From the NCBI GenBank assembly GCA_023259575.1, contig JALRHN010000123.1:1-6184 (forward strand): a stretch of DNA of 6,184 nt. The letters run 5' to 3'. The stretch is from Candidatus Kapaibacterium sp. GTDB lineage: Bacteria; Bacteroidota; Ignavibacteria; Kapaibacteriales; UBA961. Shown in pieces: positions 1 through 6,184 of this stretch; positions within the stretch are counted from its first letter, which is position 1, and each line of letters begins with the position of its first letter. The position numbers and the translations under genes are program-made. The notes under the pieces are model-generated. The model did not search any database. It was not told the origin of the DNA and saw only the letters and a program-made list of their open reading frames with translations.

Positions 1-146
1 CAATTGGTGAGATATATTCATTAGATCTGATGAAAGGTAATCTGCATATATATTCACATTTACCAAGCTTAATTCCCAATGGATATTATTTGCTAAAAGT
101 TAATAATGAAATGTATTATCCATCATTTCTGATCATACAACGCTAA
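1..146 (+). CDS. 3' end of probable T9SS-sorted surface/secreted protein (partial)
   Basis: Only the last 47 codons are present, read from base 3 to the TAA at 144-146; the gene starts upstream of the window. The peptide starts IGEIYSLDLMKG and has the core PNGYYLLKVN followed by a short strand ending SFLIIQR. This matches the general pattern of the Bacteroidota type IX secretion C-terminal sorting domain: a G-x-hydrophobic strand, then L..G.Y.LKV, then a final hydrophobic strand with a basic end. Such tails send proteins across the outer membrane and are cleaved on export. The cargo domain lies outside the window, so its activity is unknown. The stop codon shares its last A with the next start (TAATG), which implies co-transcription and translational coupling with the phosphatidyltransferase gene. 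The family call rests on a short tail and is an inference; that this is a coding end is more certain. Confidence 0.6.
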   Translation, partial: IGEIYSLDLMKGNLHIYSHLPSLIPNGYYLLKVNNEMYYPSFLIIQR

Positions 147-1699
147 TGAAGAACAGCAGTCGATTTTTTACATTGTCAAATATCATAAGTGTATTTCGTT
201 TGCTATTGGCATTTCCTGTATGCTATGGAGTTCTGAATCATTGGTCAGATTCACTATTATTGATATTGGCATTATTAGCTTATATAAGCGATATTTTAGA
301 TGGATATTTGGCTAGAAAGTATAATGATATTTCTGAATGGGGGAAAATATTAGATCCATTAGCGGATAAAATACTTGTTGGTTCTGCGTCTATTTCACTC
401 ATGATAGTAGGTAAACTAGCGATATGGTATATTGCATTGGTTTTAGTAAGAGATATAGCGATTTTAATTGCTGGCTTACTTTCTAGTAGAAAAATAGGTT
501 ATGTTTTACCATCCACATATCTTGGCAAAGGTGCAGTTATAACAGTTGCGATTACATTAATCTGTTCTCTAATTGATTCTTTGCATATGTATATGCAAGC
601 CAGTTATATTATCTTCCTCTATGCTAATTATTTCTTTTTTCCATTATGGAATAAGAATGAAATCATTTCTTTCACCAATAAAAAATGCTTAAACATGGGT
701 TTATTTGATAGATTTAAACAAAAAGTAACATCAATAGTAGAGCAATCTGGTATTAATAAATTAACCGAAGGATTAAAAAAAACTCGGAATGCATTTGTTA
801 ATAGACTAAGATTAGTACTTGGTTCGGGTAGAAAAATTGATGCACAATTATTGTCTGAAATTGAAGAGATTTTGATTACATCTGATATAGGTGTTCAAAC
901 AACACTTCATATTATGGATAAAGTAAAAGATATAATCAAAAAGGAAGGATATGAAGATTCTTCTGAGATATATAATCTGATCAAGCAAGAAATTCTATCT
1001 ATATTAAGTTCTTCATCAAATATCAAACATGATGATTATTATAATTTGATTCATAATTCTAAACCACATATAATAATGATGGTTGGAGTAAATGGGGTAG
1101 GTAAAACCACTACAATAGGGAAATTAGCTTATAATTTTAAGCAACAACAAAAAAAAGTATTGATAGGTGCTGCAGACACATTTAGGGCTGCTGCAAATGA
1201 ACAATTAGAAGTTTGGGCTCAAAGAGCAGATGTAGAAATCATACAGCAAAAACATGGAGCAGATCCGGCTGCAGTAGCCTTTGATACTGTTAAAGCAGGT
1301 TTATCTAGGAATGTGGATGTTATTATCATCGATACAGCTGGTAGATTACATAATAAAACTGGTCTTATGCAAGAACTTGAGAAAATTTCTAGAGTCATTC
1401 AAAAACTAATTCCCGATGCTCCACATGAAGTCTTGCTTGCATTAGATGCCACCACCGGACAAAATGGTCTATTGCAAGCAAAAGAATTTGCTAAAGTTTC
1501 AACTATAACTGGCATTGTACTTACCAAATTAGATGGTACGGCAAAAGGTGGGATTATTATTCCAATATCTCATGAATTACACTTACCAGTTAGATTTATA
1601 GGAATCGGTGAAAAAATAAATGACTTGCAATTTTTTAATGCCGAAGAATATACAGATGCCTTATTTACTAATGAAGAACATCCAATAACTGACAATTAA
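146..1699 (+). CDS. ftsY: CDP-alcohol phosphatidyltransferase (PgsA-like) fused in frame to SRP receptor FtsY
   Basis: This is one uninterrupted 517-residue frame with two complete units. Residues 1-168 form a CDP-alcohol phosphatidyltransferase with about six membrane helices (roughly 12-30, 36-56, 76-91, 92-112, 129-147, 152-168). The full signature DxxDGxxAR-x8-Gx3Dx3D is intact (D49, D52, G53, A56, R57, G66, D70, D74). Enzymes with this signature move a phosphatidyl group from CDP-diacylglycerol to an alcohol; the N-terminal NIISVFRLLL stretch favours phosphatidylglycerophosphate synthase, though the acceptor is not proven. Residues 184-517 are a full FtsY (see the entry at 695). The only linker is about 15 residues, partly basic. 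Stand-alone proteins are usual for both families, so the fusion is odd. The alternative frame around 621-692 suggests that one extra base joined two genes. The start at 146 is supported by the TAATG overlap with the upstream stop and by correct family length. Confidence 0.8.
   Translation: MKNSSRFFTLSNIISVFRLLLAFPVCYGVLNHWSDSLLLILALLAYISDILDGYLARKYNDISEWGKILDPLADKILVGSASISLMIVGKLAIWYIALVLVRDIAILIAGLLSSRKIGYVLPSTYLGKGAVITVAITLICSLIDSLHMYMQASYIIFLYANYFFFPLWNKNEIISFTNKKCLNMGLFDRFKQKVTSIVEQSGINKLTEGLKKTRNAFVNRLRLVLGSGRKIDAQLLSEIEEILITSDIGVQTTLHIMDKVKDIIKKEGYEDSSEIYNLIKQEILSILSSSSNIKHDDYYNLIHNSKPHIIMMVGVNGVGKTTTIGKLAYNFKQQQKKVLIGAADTFRAAANEQLEVWAQRADVEIIQQKHGADPAAVAFDTVKAGLSRNVDVIIIDTAGRLHNKTGLMQELEKISRVIQKLIPDAPHEVLLALDATTGQNGLLQAKEFAKVSTITGIVLTKLDGTAKGGIIIPISHELHLPVRFIGIGEKINDLQFFNAEEYTDALFTNEEHPITDN
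621..692 (+). other. Hidden +1-frame PgsA C-terminus ending in TAA two bases before ftsY
   Basis: In the frame one base later than the fusion, codons from 624 read LIISFFHYGIRMKSFL and then SPIKNA, stopping at TAA 690-692. The spacing to the ftsY ATG at 695 is two bases (TAA-AC-ATG). The S-x3-Y pattern followed by a basic tail resembles the end of the last helix in PgsA-family enzymes; as I recall, E. coli PgsA has S-x3-Y there. The fused frame instead reads NYFFFPLWNKNE. This frame is open only from 573, so it needs the upstream enzyme frame and a one-base shift somewhere around 620-685. Candidate sites are the bases around 621-632, T6 at 635-640 and A6 at 680-685. Removing one base at any of them restores the TAA. 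Whether the shift is a mutation, an error or recoding cannot be told from sequence. Confidence 0.5.
695..1699 (+). CDS. ftsY: Signal recognition particle receptor FtsY (internal-start form, 334 aa)
   Basis: FtsY is the SRP receptor GTPase. It docks Ffh-ribosome complexes at the inner membrane and hands membrane proteins to SecYEG. The ATG at 695 begins MGLFDRFKQKV, a typical Bacteroidota FtsY N-terminus, and gives the expected length for a form lacking the long acidic A domain. An N-domain four-helix bundle is followed by the G domain. Motifs, numbered in the 517-residue frame, are the P-loop GVNGVGKTT (314-322), DTFRAAA (344-350), DTAGR (396-400), TKLDG (460-464) and the closing GIGEKINDLQFF block. 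All nucleotide-binding residues look intact. No Shine-Dalgarno precedes 695, but the upstream bases are A-rich (A6 at 680-685), as is common in this phylum. It is listed separately because it may be translated on its own if the fusion is a frameshift product. Identity is very secure; use of this start is likely but unproven. Confidence 0.75.
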   Translation: MGLFDRFKQKVTSIVEQSGINKLTEGLKKTRNAFVNRLRLVLGSGRKIDAQLLSEIEEILITSDIGVQTTLHIMDKVKDIIKKEGYEDSSEIYNLIKQEILSILSSSSNIKHDDYYNLIHNSKPHIIMMVGVNGVGKTTTIGKLAYNFKQQQKKVLIGAADTFRAAANEQLEVWAQRADVEIIQQKHGADPAAVAFDTVKAGLSRNVDVIIIDTAGRLHNKTGLMQELEKISRVIQKLIPDAPHEVLLALDATTGQNGLLQAKEFAKVSTITGIVLTKLDGTAKGGIIIPISHELHLPVRFIGIGEKINDLQFFNAEEYTDALFTNEEHPITDN

Positions 1700-1728
1700 A
1701 TTTTTCAGAACATTGAAATTGAAAACAA

Positions 1729-1754
1729 ATAATATTGCTAGATAATATTGTAAG
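1729..1754. repeat. Imperfect 13-bp tandem repeat in the ftsY-carB gap
   Basis: ATAATATTGCTAG (1729-1741) is followed directly by ATAATATTGTAAG (1742-1754), an 11 of 13 match with a shared ATAATATTG core. It lies about 30 bp past the ftsY stop and about 30 bp upstream of the promoter candidate. It may be a chance AT-rich duplication or a pair of same-face regulator half-sites; no function can be assigned. Confidence 0.45.
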
Positions 1755-1780
1755 AATCTATAAATATTTTATTCATATGA

Positions 1781-1812
1781 TTTGCTAAAATACCATCAAA
1801 TGTGAATATTTG
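1781..1812 (+). promoter_or_regulatory. Candidate Bacteroidota-type promoter for carB-prmC
   Basis: TTTG at 1781-1784 is separated by 20 bp from AATATTTG at 1805-1812. The Bacteroidota primary-sigma consensus is TTTG near -33 and TAnnTTTG near -7 with about 19-21 bp between them, so the only mismatch is A for the T of the -7 TA. It is the best match in the 157-bp gap before carB and would give an untranslated leader of roughly 35-40 bases. The call rests on pattern matching alone. Confidence 0.5.
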
Positions 1813-1824
1813 TTCCCGCCGGAA
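1813..1824. promoter_or_regulatory. GC-rich inverted repeat at the expected carB transcription start
   Basis: TTCC-CGCC-GGAA forms a 4-bp inverted repeat around a CGCC centre, immediately after the -7 box candidate. The block CCCGCCGG stands out in an otherwise very AT-rich gap. Its position would suit an operator or an initiation-site control element, but the stem is short and it may be chance. Confidence 0.25.
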
Positions 1825-1856
1825 ACATACCTCATATCATTTTCAAGATAAATCTG

Positions 1857-4800
1857 ATGCCACGTAGACAAGATATACATTCAATATTAGTAATAGGTAG
1901 TGGTCCGATTGTAATTGGACAAGCTTGCGAATTTGATTATAGTGGTACACAAGCATGTAAAGTATTGAAAGAAGAAGGATTTAGAGTTTCTTTAGTGAAT
2001 TCAAATCCTGCAACTATCATGACAGATCCAATAATTGCTGATGCCACCTACATAGAGCCCATCACATCAGAATACATAGAAAAAATCATTCAAAAAGAAC
2101 GTCCAGATGCCATTTTACCTACTATGGGTGGCCAAACTGCATTAAATGCAGCCATGGACTTATATGAAAAAGGTATACTAGAAAAATATAATGTTACATT
2201 AATTGGTTCTAGTGTGTCTGCTATAAAAAAAGCAGAAGACAGGGAATTATTTTTAGAGGCAATGAAAAAGTGTGATTTAGACATGCCTCGTGGGGGATTT
2301 GTAAATTCATTAGAAGAAGGTTTAGATATCATTCAACACATTGGATTTCCTGCTATTATTAGACCATCGTATACATTAGGTGGCTCTGGTGGTGGCATTG
2401 CATATTCTATGGATGAGTTTAAACATTTACTAGAAATTGGTATCATGGCAAGTCCTATACATAGAGTTCTTGTAGAGGAATCTATATTAGGTTGGAAAGA
2501 ATATGAATTAGAAGTGATGAGGGATACCAAAGATAATTGTGTTATAGTATGTTCAATCGAAAATGTTGACCCAATGGGAGTTCACACTGGTGATTCTATT
2601 ACAGTAGCTCCAGCACAAACATTAACCGATAGAGAATATCAGCAAATGCGTGATGCAGCAATAAAGATTATGAGAGAAATCGGTGTAGAAACTGGTGGAT
2701 CAAATGTTCAATTTGCTGTTAATCCTAAAAATGATAGAATTATCGTTATAGAAATGAATCCTAGGGTTTCAAGAAGTTCTGCTTTAGCTTCTAAAGCTAC
2801 GGGATTTCCAATTGCTAAGATAGCAGCTAAATTAGCAGTTGGTTATACTTTAGATGAAATTATTAATGATATCACAGAAAAAACTCCCGCATGTTTTGAA
2901 CCTTCTATAGACTATGTAGTTACAAAAGTCCCTCGTTGGGATTTTGAAAAGTTTAGAGATGTAGAAGACATACTTGGTATTCAGATGAAATCTGTAGGCG
3001 AGGCAATGTCTTTTGGTAGAACTTTTAAAGAGTCTTTTCAAAAAGCATTAAGATCCACAGAAAAAGGACGCTTTGGTTTTGGATTCGATTCCGATATATA
3101 CCTTTCAACAAGTATATCTGAAGATCAATTAACAGACCTGAAGAATAAATTAAAAATTCATACATCAGTTTCTATATATGATGTTTGTGATGCATTAAGA
3201 TTTGGAATATCAATACCAGAGATTCATACTTTGTCTGGATATGATTCATGGTTTTTATCTCAATGTAAAGAGATAGTTGATGCAGCAAATTCTCTTATTG
3301 AAAACAATATCGCATTAGAAGATTTAGATGTTTATCATTTACGATATTTAAAAGAAATTGGTTTTTCTGATATTCAGATTGCTGTATTAACAAAGACTGA
3401 TGAATATGCAGTAAGACATTACAGAAAAAATTTAGGAATCATTCCAGTATTCAAAACAGTAGATACCTGTGCAGCAGAATTTGAATCAGATACACCATAT
3501 CATTATTCAACATATGAATCTGAAAATGAAGCAATAAGAACTGATAATAAAAAAGTAGTGATTCTGGGAAGTGGTCCAAATAGAATAGGCCAAGGAATTG
3601 AGTTCGACTATTGTTGTGTTCAAGGGGTTTTTGCTGCCAGAAATGCTAACTATGAAACAATAATGATTAATTGTAATCCAGAAACTGTTTCTACTGATTA
3701 TGATACTACTACTAAATTGTATTTTGAACCATTAACATTTGAAGATGTTCTGAATGTCTTGGAATTTGAACAGCCTGATGGAGTAGTTGTCACATTTGGT
3801 GGACAAACACCATTAAAACTATCTAAAAAGCTATATGAATATGGAGTTCCTATCATTGGTACATCACATGAAGGGATTGATCTTGCAGAAGATAGAAAAC
3901 GTTTTGGAGCTTTACTTCAAGAATTAGCTATACCTTGTCCAGAATGGGGCACAGTTCAAAATGCAGATGAAGCAGCATCCATAGCTTTACAAATAGGTTA
4001 TCCAGTATTAGTAAGGCCTAGTTATGTATTGGGTGGACGTGCAATGCAGATTTGCTACAGAGAAGAATCGTTAAGGCATTATGTTCAAAAGGCAATAGAG
4101 ACATTTCCTGATAATCAAATTTTGATCGATAGATTTTTAGAAAATGCATATGAATTTGATGTAGATGCAGTATCAGATGGTGAAGAAGTAGTAATTGGTG
4201 GTATGATGCAACATATCGAAGAAGCAGGAGTTCATAGTGGTGATTCTAGCTGTGTATTGCCTCCTTATTCAATTACGAATGAACAATTTGATATTATGGT
4301 ATTGTACACTAAAAAATTAGCAAAAGCATTACATGTTATAGGATTATTGAATATTCAATTTGCAATTCAAAATGGCAAAATTTATGTTTTAGAAGTTAAT
4401 CCAAGAGCTTCCAGAACAGTTCCTTTTGTAGCAAAATCAACAAATGTCAATCTATCTCAAATCGCAATGAGAATTATGCTTGGTGAGAAAATTAAAGATA
4501 TTGGAGTTAGAGATTTCTCGCTTTCAGCAAAACGTGTTGCAATTAAGGAATCTGTATTTCCATTTATAAAATTTCCAAAAGCATCTGTTTTTTTAGGACC
4601 TGAAATGCGATCTACAGGTGAAGTTATGGGAATCGATAGTACATTTGGTAAAGCAATCATTAAATCTAGAATTTCATCTGGAAATACATTGCCACTACAA
4701 GGGACTGTTTTTATTTCCTTGAGTGATCTTGAAAAAACAATAAGAGCAGCTGAAATTGCAAGAGGTTATACAGAATTAGGATTTTCCTTGATTGCAACAT

Positions 4801-5117
4801 CTGGAACAGCAGATTTCTTATTACAGCATGGTATAATCGCTGAAAAAGTATTAAAACACTATGAGGGAAGGCCCAGCATTATAGATGCTATGTCAGAAGG
4901 TAAAGTACATTTAGTAATAAATACACCAATTGGCGAAAATGCCAGATATGATGAACATATCATGGGTCAAACAGCATTAAAACATAAAATCCCATTATTT
5001 ACAACTTTGGCTGCTGCTTATGCATCTTTGAGTGGAATCCAAGAATCACTTACAAATGAACCCGAAGTAAAGTCATTGCAAGAATATTTTAAAAAGTCAT
5101 TAGTTTCGGTTGCTTGA
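1857..5117 (+). CDS. carB: Carbamoyl-phosphate synthase large subunit
   Basis: CarB makes carbamoyl phosphate from bicarbonate, two ATP and ammonia channelled from the glutaminase subunit CarA. The product feeds pyrimidine and arginine synthesis. The 1086-residue protein is full length (E. coli CarB is about 1073). The start MPRRQDIHSILVIGSGP matches the family N-terminus. The first ATP-grasp half holds GGSGGG, E215 and the metal-binding E299-x-N301, at the same numbers as in E. coli. An oligomerisation region follows. The second half has GSGPNRIGQGIEFDY, LGGRAMQI and E846-x-N848. HIEEAGVHSGD (E788, D796) matches the E. coli ornithine-contact segment. A C-terminal MGS-like allosteric domain (about 940-1070) contains ATSGTADF, HYEGRP and TTL (T1049-T1050), so nucleotide or ornithine control is possible. 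No carA lies beside it, so the glutaminase subunit must be encoded elsewhere. A promoter candidate precedes it and prmC follows directly. Confidence 0.97.
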   Translation: MPRRQDIHSILVIGSGPIVIGQACEFDYSGTQACKVLKEEGFRVSLVNSNPATIMTDPIIADATYIEPITSEYIEKIIQKERPDAILPTMGGQTALNAAMDLYEKGILEKYNVTLIGSSVSAIKKAEDRELFLEAMKKCDLDMPRGGFVNSLEEGLDIIQHIGFPAIIRPSYTLGGSGGGIAYSMDEFKHLLEIGIMASPIHRVLVEESILGWKEYELEVMRDTKDNCVIVCSIENVDPMGVHTGDSITVAPAQTLTDREYQQMRDAAIKIMREIGVETGGSNVQFAVNPKNDRIIVIEMNPRVSRSSALASKATGFPIAKIAAKLAVGYTLDEIINDITEKTPACFEPSIDYVVTKVPRWDFEKFRDVEDILGIQMKSVGEAMSFGRTFKESFQKALRSTEKGRFGFGFDSDIYLSTSISEDQLTDLKNKLKIHTSVSIYDVCDALRFGISIPEIHTLSGYDSWFLSQCKEIVDAANSLIENNIALEDLDVYHLRYLKEIGFSDIQIAVLTKTDEYAVRHYRKNLGIIPVFKTVDTCAAEFESDTPYHYSTYESENEAIRTDNKKVVILGSGPNRIGQGIEFDYCCVQGVFAARNANYETIMINCNPETVSTDYDTTTKLYFEPLTFEDVLNVLEFEQPDGVVVTFGGQTPLKLSKKLYEYGVPIIGTSHEGIDLAEDRKRFGALLQELAIPCPEWGTVQNADEAASIALQIGYPVLVRPSYVLGGRAMQICYREESLRHYVQKAIETFPDNQILIDRFLENAYEFDVDAVSDGEEVVIGGMMQHIEEAGVHSGDSSCVLPPYSITNEQFDIMVLYTKKLAKALHVIGLLNIQFAIQNGKIYVLEVNPRASRTVPFVAKSTNVNLSQIAMRIMLGEKIKDIGVRDFSLSAKRVAIKESVFPFIKFPKASVFLGPEMRSTGEVMGIDSTFGKAIIKSRISSGNTLPLQGTVFISLSDLEKTIRAAEIARGYTELGFSLIATSGTADFLLQHGIIAEKVLKHYEGRPSIIDAMSEGKVHLVINTPIGENARYDEHIMGQTALKHKIPLFTTLAAAYASLSGIQESLTNEPEVKSLQEYFKKSLVSVA

Positions 5118-5118
5118 T

Positions 5119-5985
5119 ATGGCAAAGGAAATTGGGAAAATATGGACAGTATTAGACATTATACATTGGGGTAAAGAATATTTTGAAAACAAAGGAATTG
5201 ATAGTCCTAGATTAACAATTGAGCTTCTGTTATGCCATATTTTACATATATCAAGAGTACAATTATATGTAATGTATGATCGCCCATTAACAGAACCTGA
5301 ATTAGCCATACTTAGAGAATATTGTGGCAGAAGGGCTAAAAGAGAACCTTTGCAATATATTCTAGGAATATCTCACTTTTATGGTCTAGAATTCCGTGTA
5401 AATAATAATGTTTTAATTCCTAGGCCAGAAACAGAAATTCTTGTTGATACCGTATTACAATTTATACAGCTACACAATCAAAAACAGAAAATCATAGATA
5501 TTGGAACAGGCTCTGGTTGTATTCCAATTACAATTGCTTCAAAAGCAAGTCCCGATAAAATTGAGTCGATTTCAGGAATTGATATTTCTGCTGAAGCAAT
5601 TTCAATTGCTAAACTCAATGCAGAAAGCAATACAGTTAGAATTAATCTGTTTCAAGCAGATATATTTAAAGATTCAATTGATAAAAGTACTATGCTAATC
5701 TCTAATCCTCCATATATGGCTCCTGAAGAGATGATAGATAAGCAACCTGAATTATCATTTGAACCACAAATAGCGTTAACAGACAATGAAAATGGTTTAA
5801 AATTTTATACTTATTTTGCTAAAAATATTCATTCTTTGCTTTGTGAAGGAGGAGCTTATTTTTTTGAAATTCATGCAGATCATGCAGATAGCATAAAGAG
5901 TATGTTTCAAGAATTATCTTCAGAATTGTATGTTTTAAAAGATTTATCTGGATTAGACCGAGTTATTTGGGGAAGAATATATTAA
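5119..5985 (+). CDS. prmC: Peptide chain release factor N5-glutamine methyltransferase
   Basis: PrmC uses S-adenosylmethionine to methylate the glutamine of the GGQ motif in release factors RF1 and RF2, raising termination efficiency; it acts in the cytoplasm. The 288-residue protein has the usual length. A helical N-terminal release-factor-binding domain is followed by FYGLEF and PRPETE (101-106), the SAM-binding DIGTGSGC (127-134) and the catalytic NPPY (196-199), which holds the substrate glutamine amide. FEPQIALT and a GLDRV ending also fit the family. I chose ATG 5119 over the in-frame TTG at 5110. It sits one base after the carB stop (TGATATG), an arrangement that favours translational coupling, and the TTG would add only three residues inside carB. 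No Shine-Dalgarno is evident. The gene probably depends on the carB promoter. No defect is seen. Confidence 0.95.
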   Translation: MAKEIGKIWTVLDIIHWGKEYFENKGIDSPRLTIELLLCHILHISRVQLYVMYDRPLTEPELAILREYCGRRAKREPLQYILGISHFYGLEFRVNNNVLIPRPETEILVDTVLQFIQLHNQKQKIIDIGTGSGCIPITIASKASPDKIESISGIDISAEAISIAKLNAESNTVRINLFQADIFKDSIDKSTMLISNPPYMAPEEMIDKQPELSFEPQIALTDNENGLKFYTYFAKNIHSLLCEGGAYFFEIHADHADSIKSMFQELSSELYVLKDLSGLDRVIWGRIY

Positions 5986-6066
5986 ATATTGGAATTTTAA
6001 AACAAATCCACTTAGTTACCTACATTAAATTCATATAATACATGATAATGTGGACAAAAAATAAGA

Positions 6067-6095
6067 TTTAGAAAGTAGAAATTTTTGTAGATTTG
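6067..6095 (+). promoter_or_regulatory. Weak promoter candidate downstream of prmC
   Basis: TAGATTTG (6088-6095) matches the Bacteroidota -7 consensus TAnnTTTG exactly. The best upstream partner is TTTA at 6067-6070, one mismatch from TTTG, with a short 17-bp spacer. It could serve a gene past the window end. The -7 box overlaps the hairpin at 6089-6119, so one of the two readings may be wrong. Confidence 0.25.
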
Positions 6096-6119
6096 AACGT
6101 TCTCATAGAACTAAAATCT
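6089..6119 (+). terminator. Hairpin with short T run after prmC, possible terminator
   Basis: An outer stem AGATTT/AAATCT (6089-6094 with 6114-6119) encloses an inner stem GTTCT/AGAAC (6099-6103 with 6107-6111) closed by a CAT loop. The two stems are separated by a 4 by 2 internal loop. The 3' arm runs into three T residues. It lies about 100 bp past prmC and could end the carB-prmC transcript, but it is AT-rich and its T run is short, so it would be a weak terminator. Confidence 0.35.
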
Positions 6120-6139
6120 TTTGAGAGTACAAATTAAGT

Positions 6140-6167
6140 ATAAAGAATTGACACATTAATTCTTTAT
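6140..6167. repeat. Perfect 10-bp inverted repeat with 8-bp centre
   Basis: ATAAAGAATT (6140-6149) and AATTCTTTAT (6158-6167) are perfect reverse complements around GACACATT. No T run follows, so a simple intrinsic terminator is less likely. A TTGACA (6148-6153) sits across the left arm and centre, with TATAAA at 6173-6178 (19-bp spacer), so the repeat could be an operator over a promoter of the next gene. The repeat itself is certain; its role is not. Confidence 0.5.
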
Positions 6168-6184
6168 CATGTTATAAAGCAATC

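Noticed and set aside
1702..1725. TTTTCA / TGAAAA inverted repeat as an ftsY terminator
   Set aside because: The stem has only six AT-rich pairs with a 12-base loop and no T run after it; it is indistinguishable from chance.
2090..3041. Open frames on the - strand inside carB (2090-2332, 2333-2530, 2850-3041)
   Set aside because: They lie fully inside the strongly conserved carB frame, have no recognisable motif or start signal, and are antisense shadows.
1857..5117. Internal similarity between the two halves of carB as a DNA repeat
   Set aside because: It is the ancient duplicated ATP-grasp architecture of the family, seen at protein level only, not a recent repeat.
5110..5118. TTG at 5110 as the prmC start
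   Set aside because: It adds only three residues within the carB end, while ATG 5119 is a stronger start codon placed one base after the carB stop.
4457..5309. - strand open frames at 4457-4660 and 5100-5309
   Set aside because: They are antisense to carB and prmC, short, and unlike any family I recognise.
5501..5698. + strand 65-codon open frame inside prmC
   Set aside because: It overlaps the SAM-binding core of prmC in another frame; its leucine/glutamine-rich composition is typical of an out-of-frame reading of AT-rich coding DNA.

Overview
This window looks like a piece of a Bacteroidota chromosome. It is AT-rich (about two-thirds A+T by eye). Its first bases encode what looks like the end of a type IX secretion (Por) C-terminal sorting domain. 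FtsY begins MGLFDRF and ends with a GIGEKxxDLxxF block, as is usual in this phylum. Starts lack Shine-Dalgarno sequences, and the one clear intergenic promoter candidate fits the Bacteroidota TTTG / TAnnTTTG pattern. The sequence does not allow a firmer placement.

All genes run on the + strand, in two blocks. Block 1 (1-1699) holds the 3' end of a probable T9SS-sorted surface protein. Its stop codon overlaps (TAATG) the start of a CDP-alcohol phosphatidyltransferase of the PgsA type, which continues in frame into a complete SRP receptor, FtsY. Block 2 (1857-5985), after a 157-bp gap with a promoter candidate, holds full-length carB (carbamoyl-phosphate synthase large subunit). It is followed one base later by prmC (release factor glutamine methyltransferase). 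The last 199 bp hold no gene but contain two inverted repeats and weak promoter-like matches, probably the control region of a gene beyond the window.

The most notable point is the 517-residue phosphatidyltransferase-FtsY reading frame. Taken literally, it is an SRP receptor carried on a six-helix lipid-synthesis enzyme. However, the +1 frame across the last helix encodes a more typical PgsA ending (S-x3-Y plus a basic tail) and stops with TAA two bases before the natural ATG of ftsY. A single extra base would therefore explain the fusion. It could be a real mutation, a recoding site or a sequence error. The rest is conserved housekeeping: membrane lipid synthesis and protein targeting in block 1, pyrimidine/arginine precursor synthesis and translation termination in block 2. 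I see no CRISPR array, mobile element, tRNA, rRNA or defence system.
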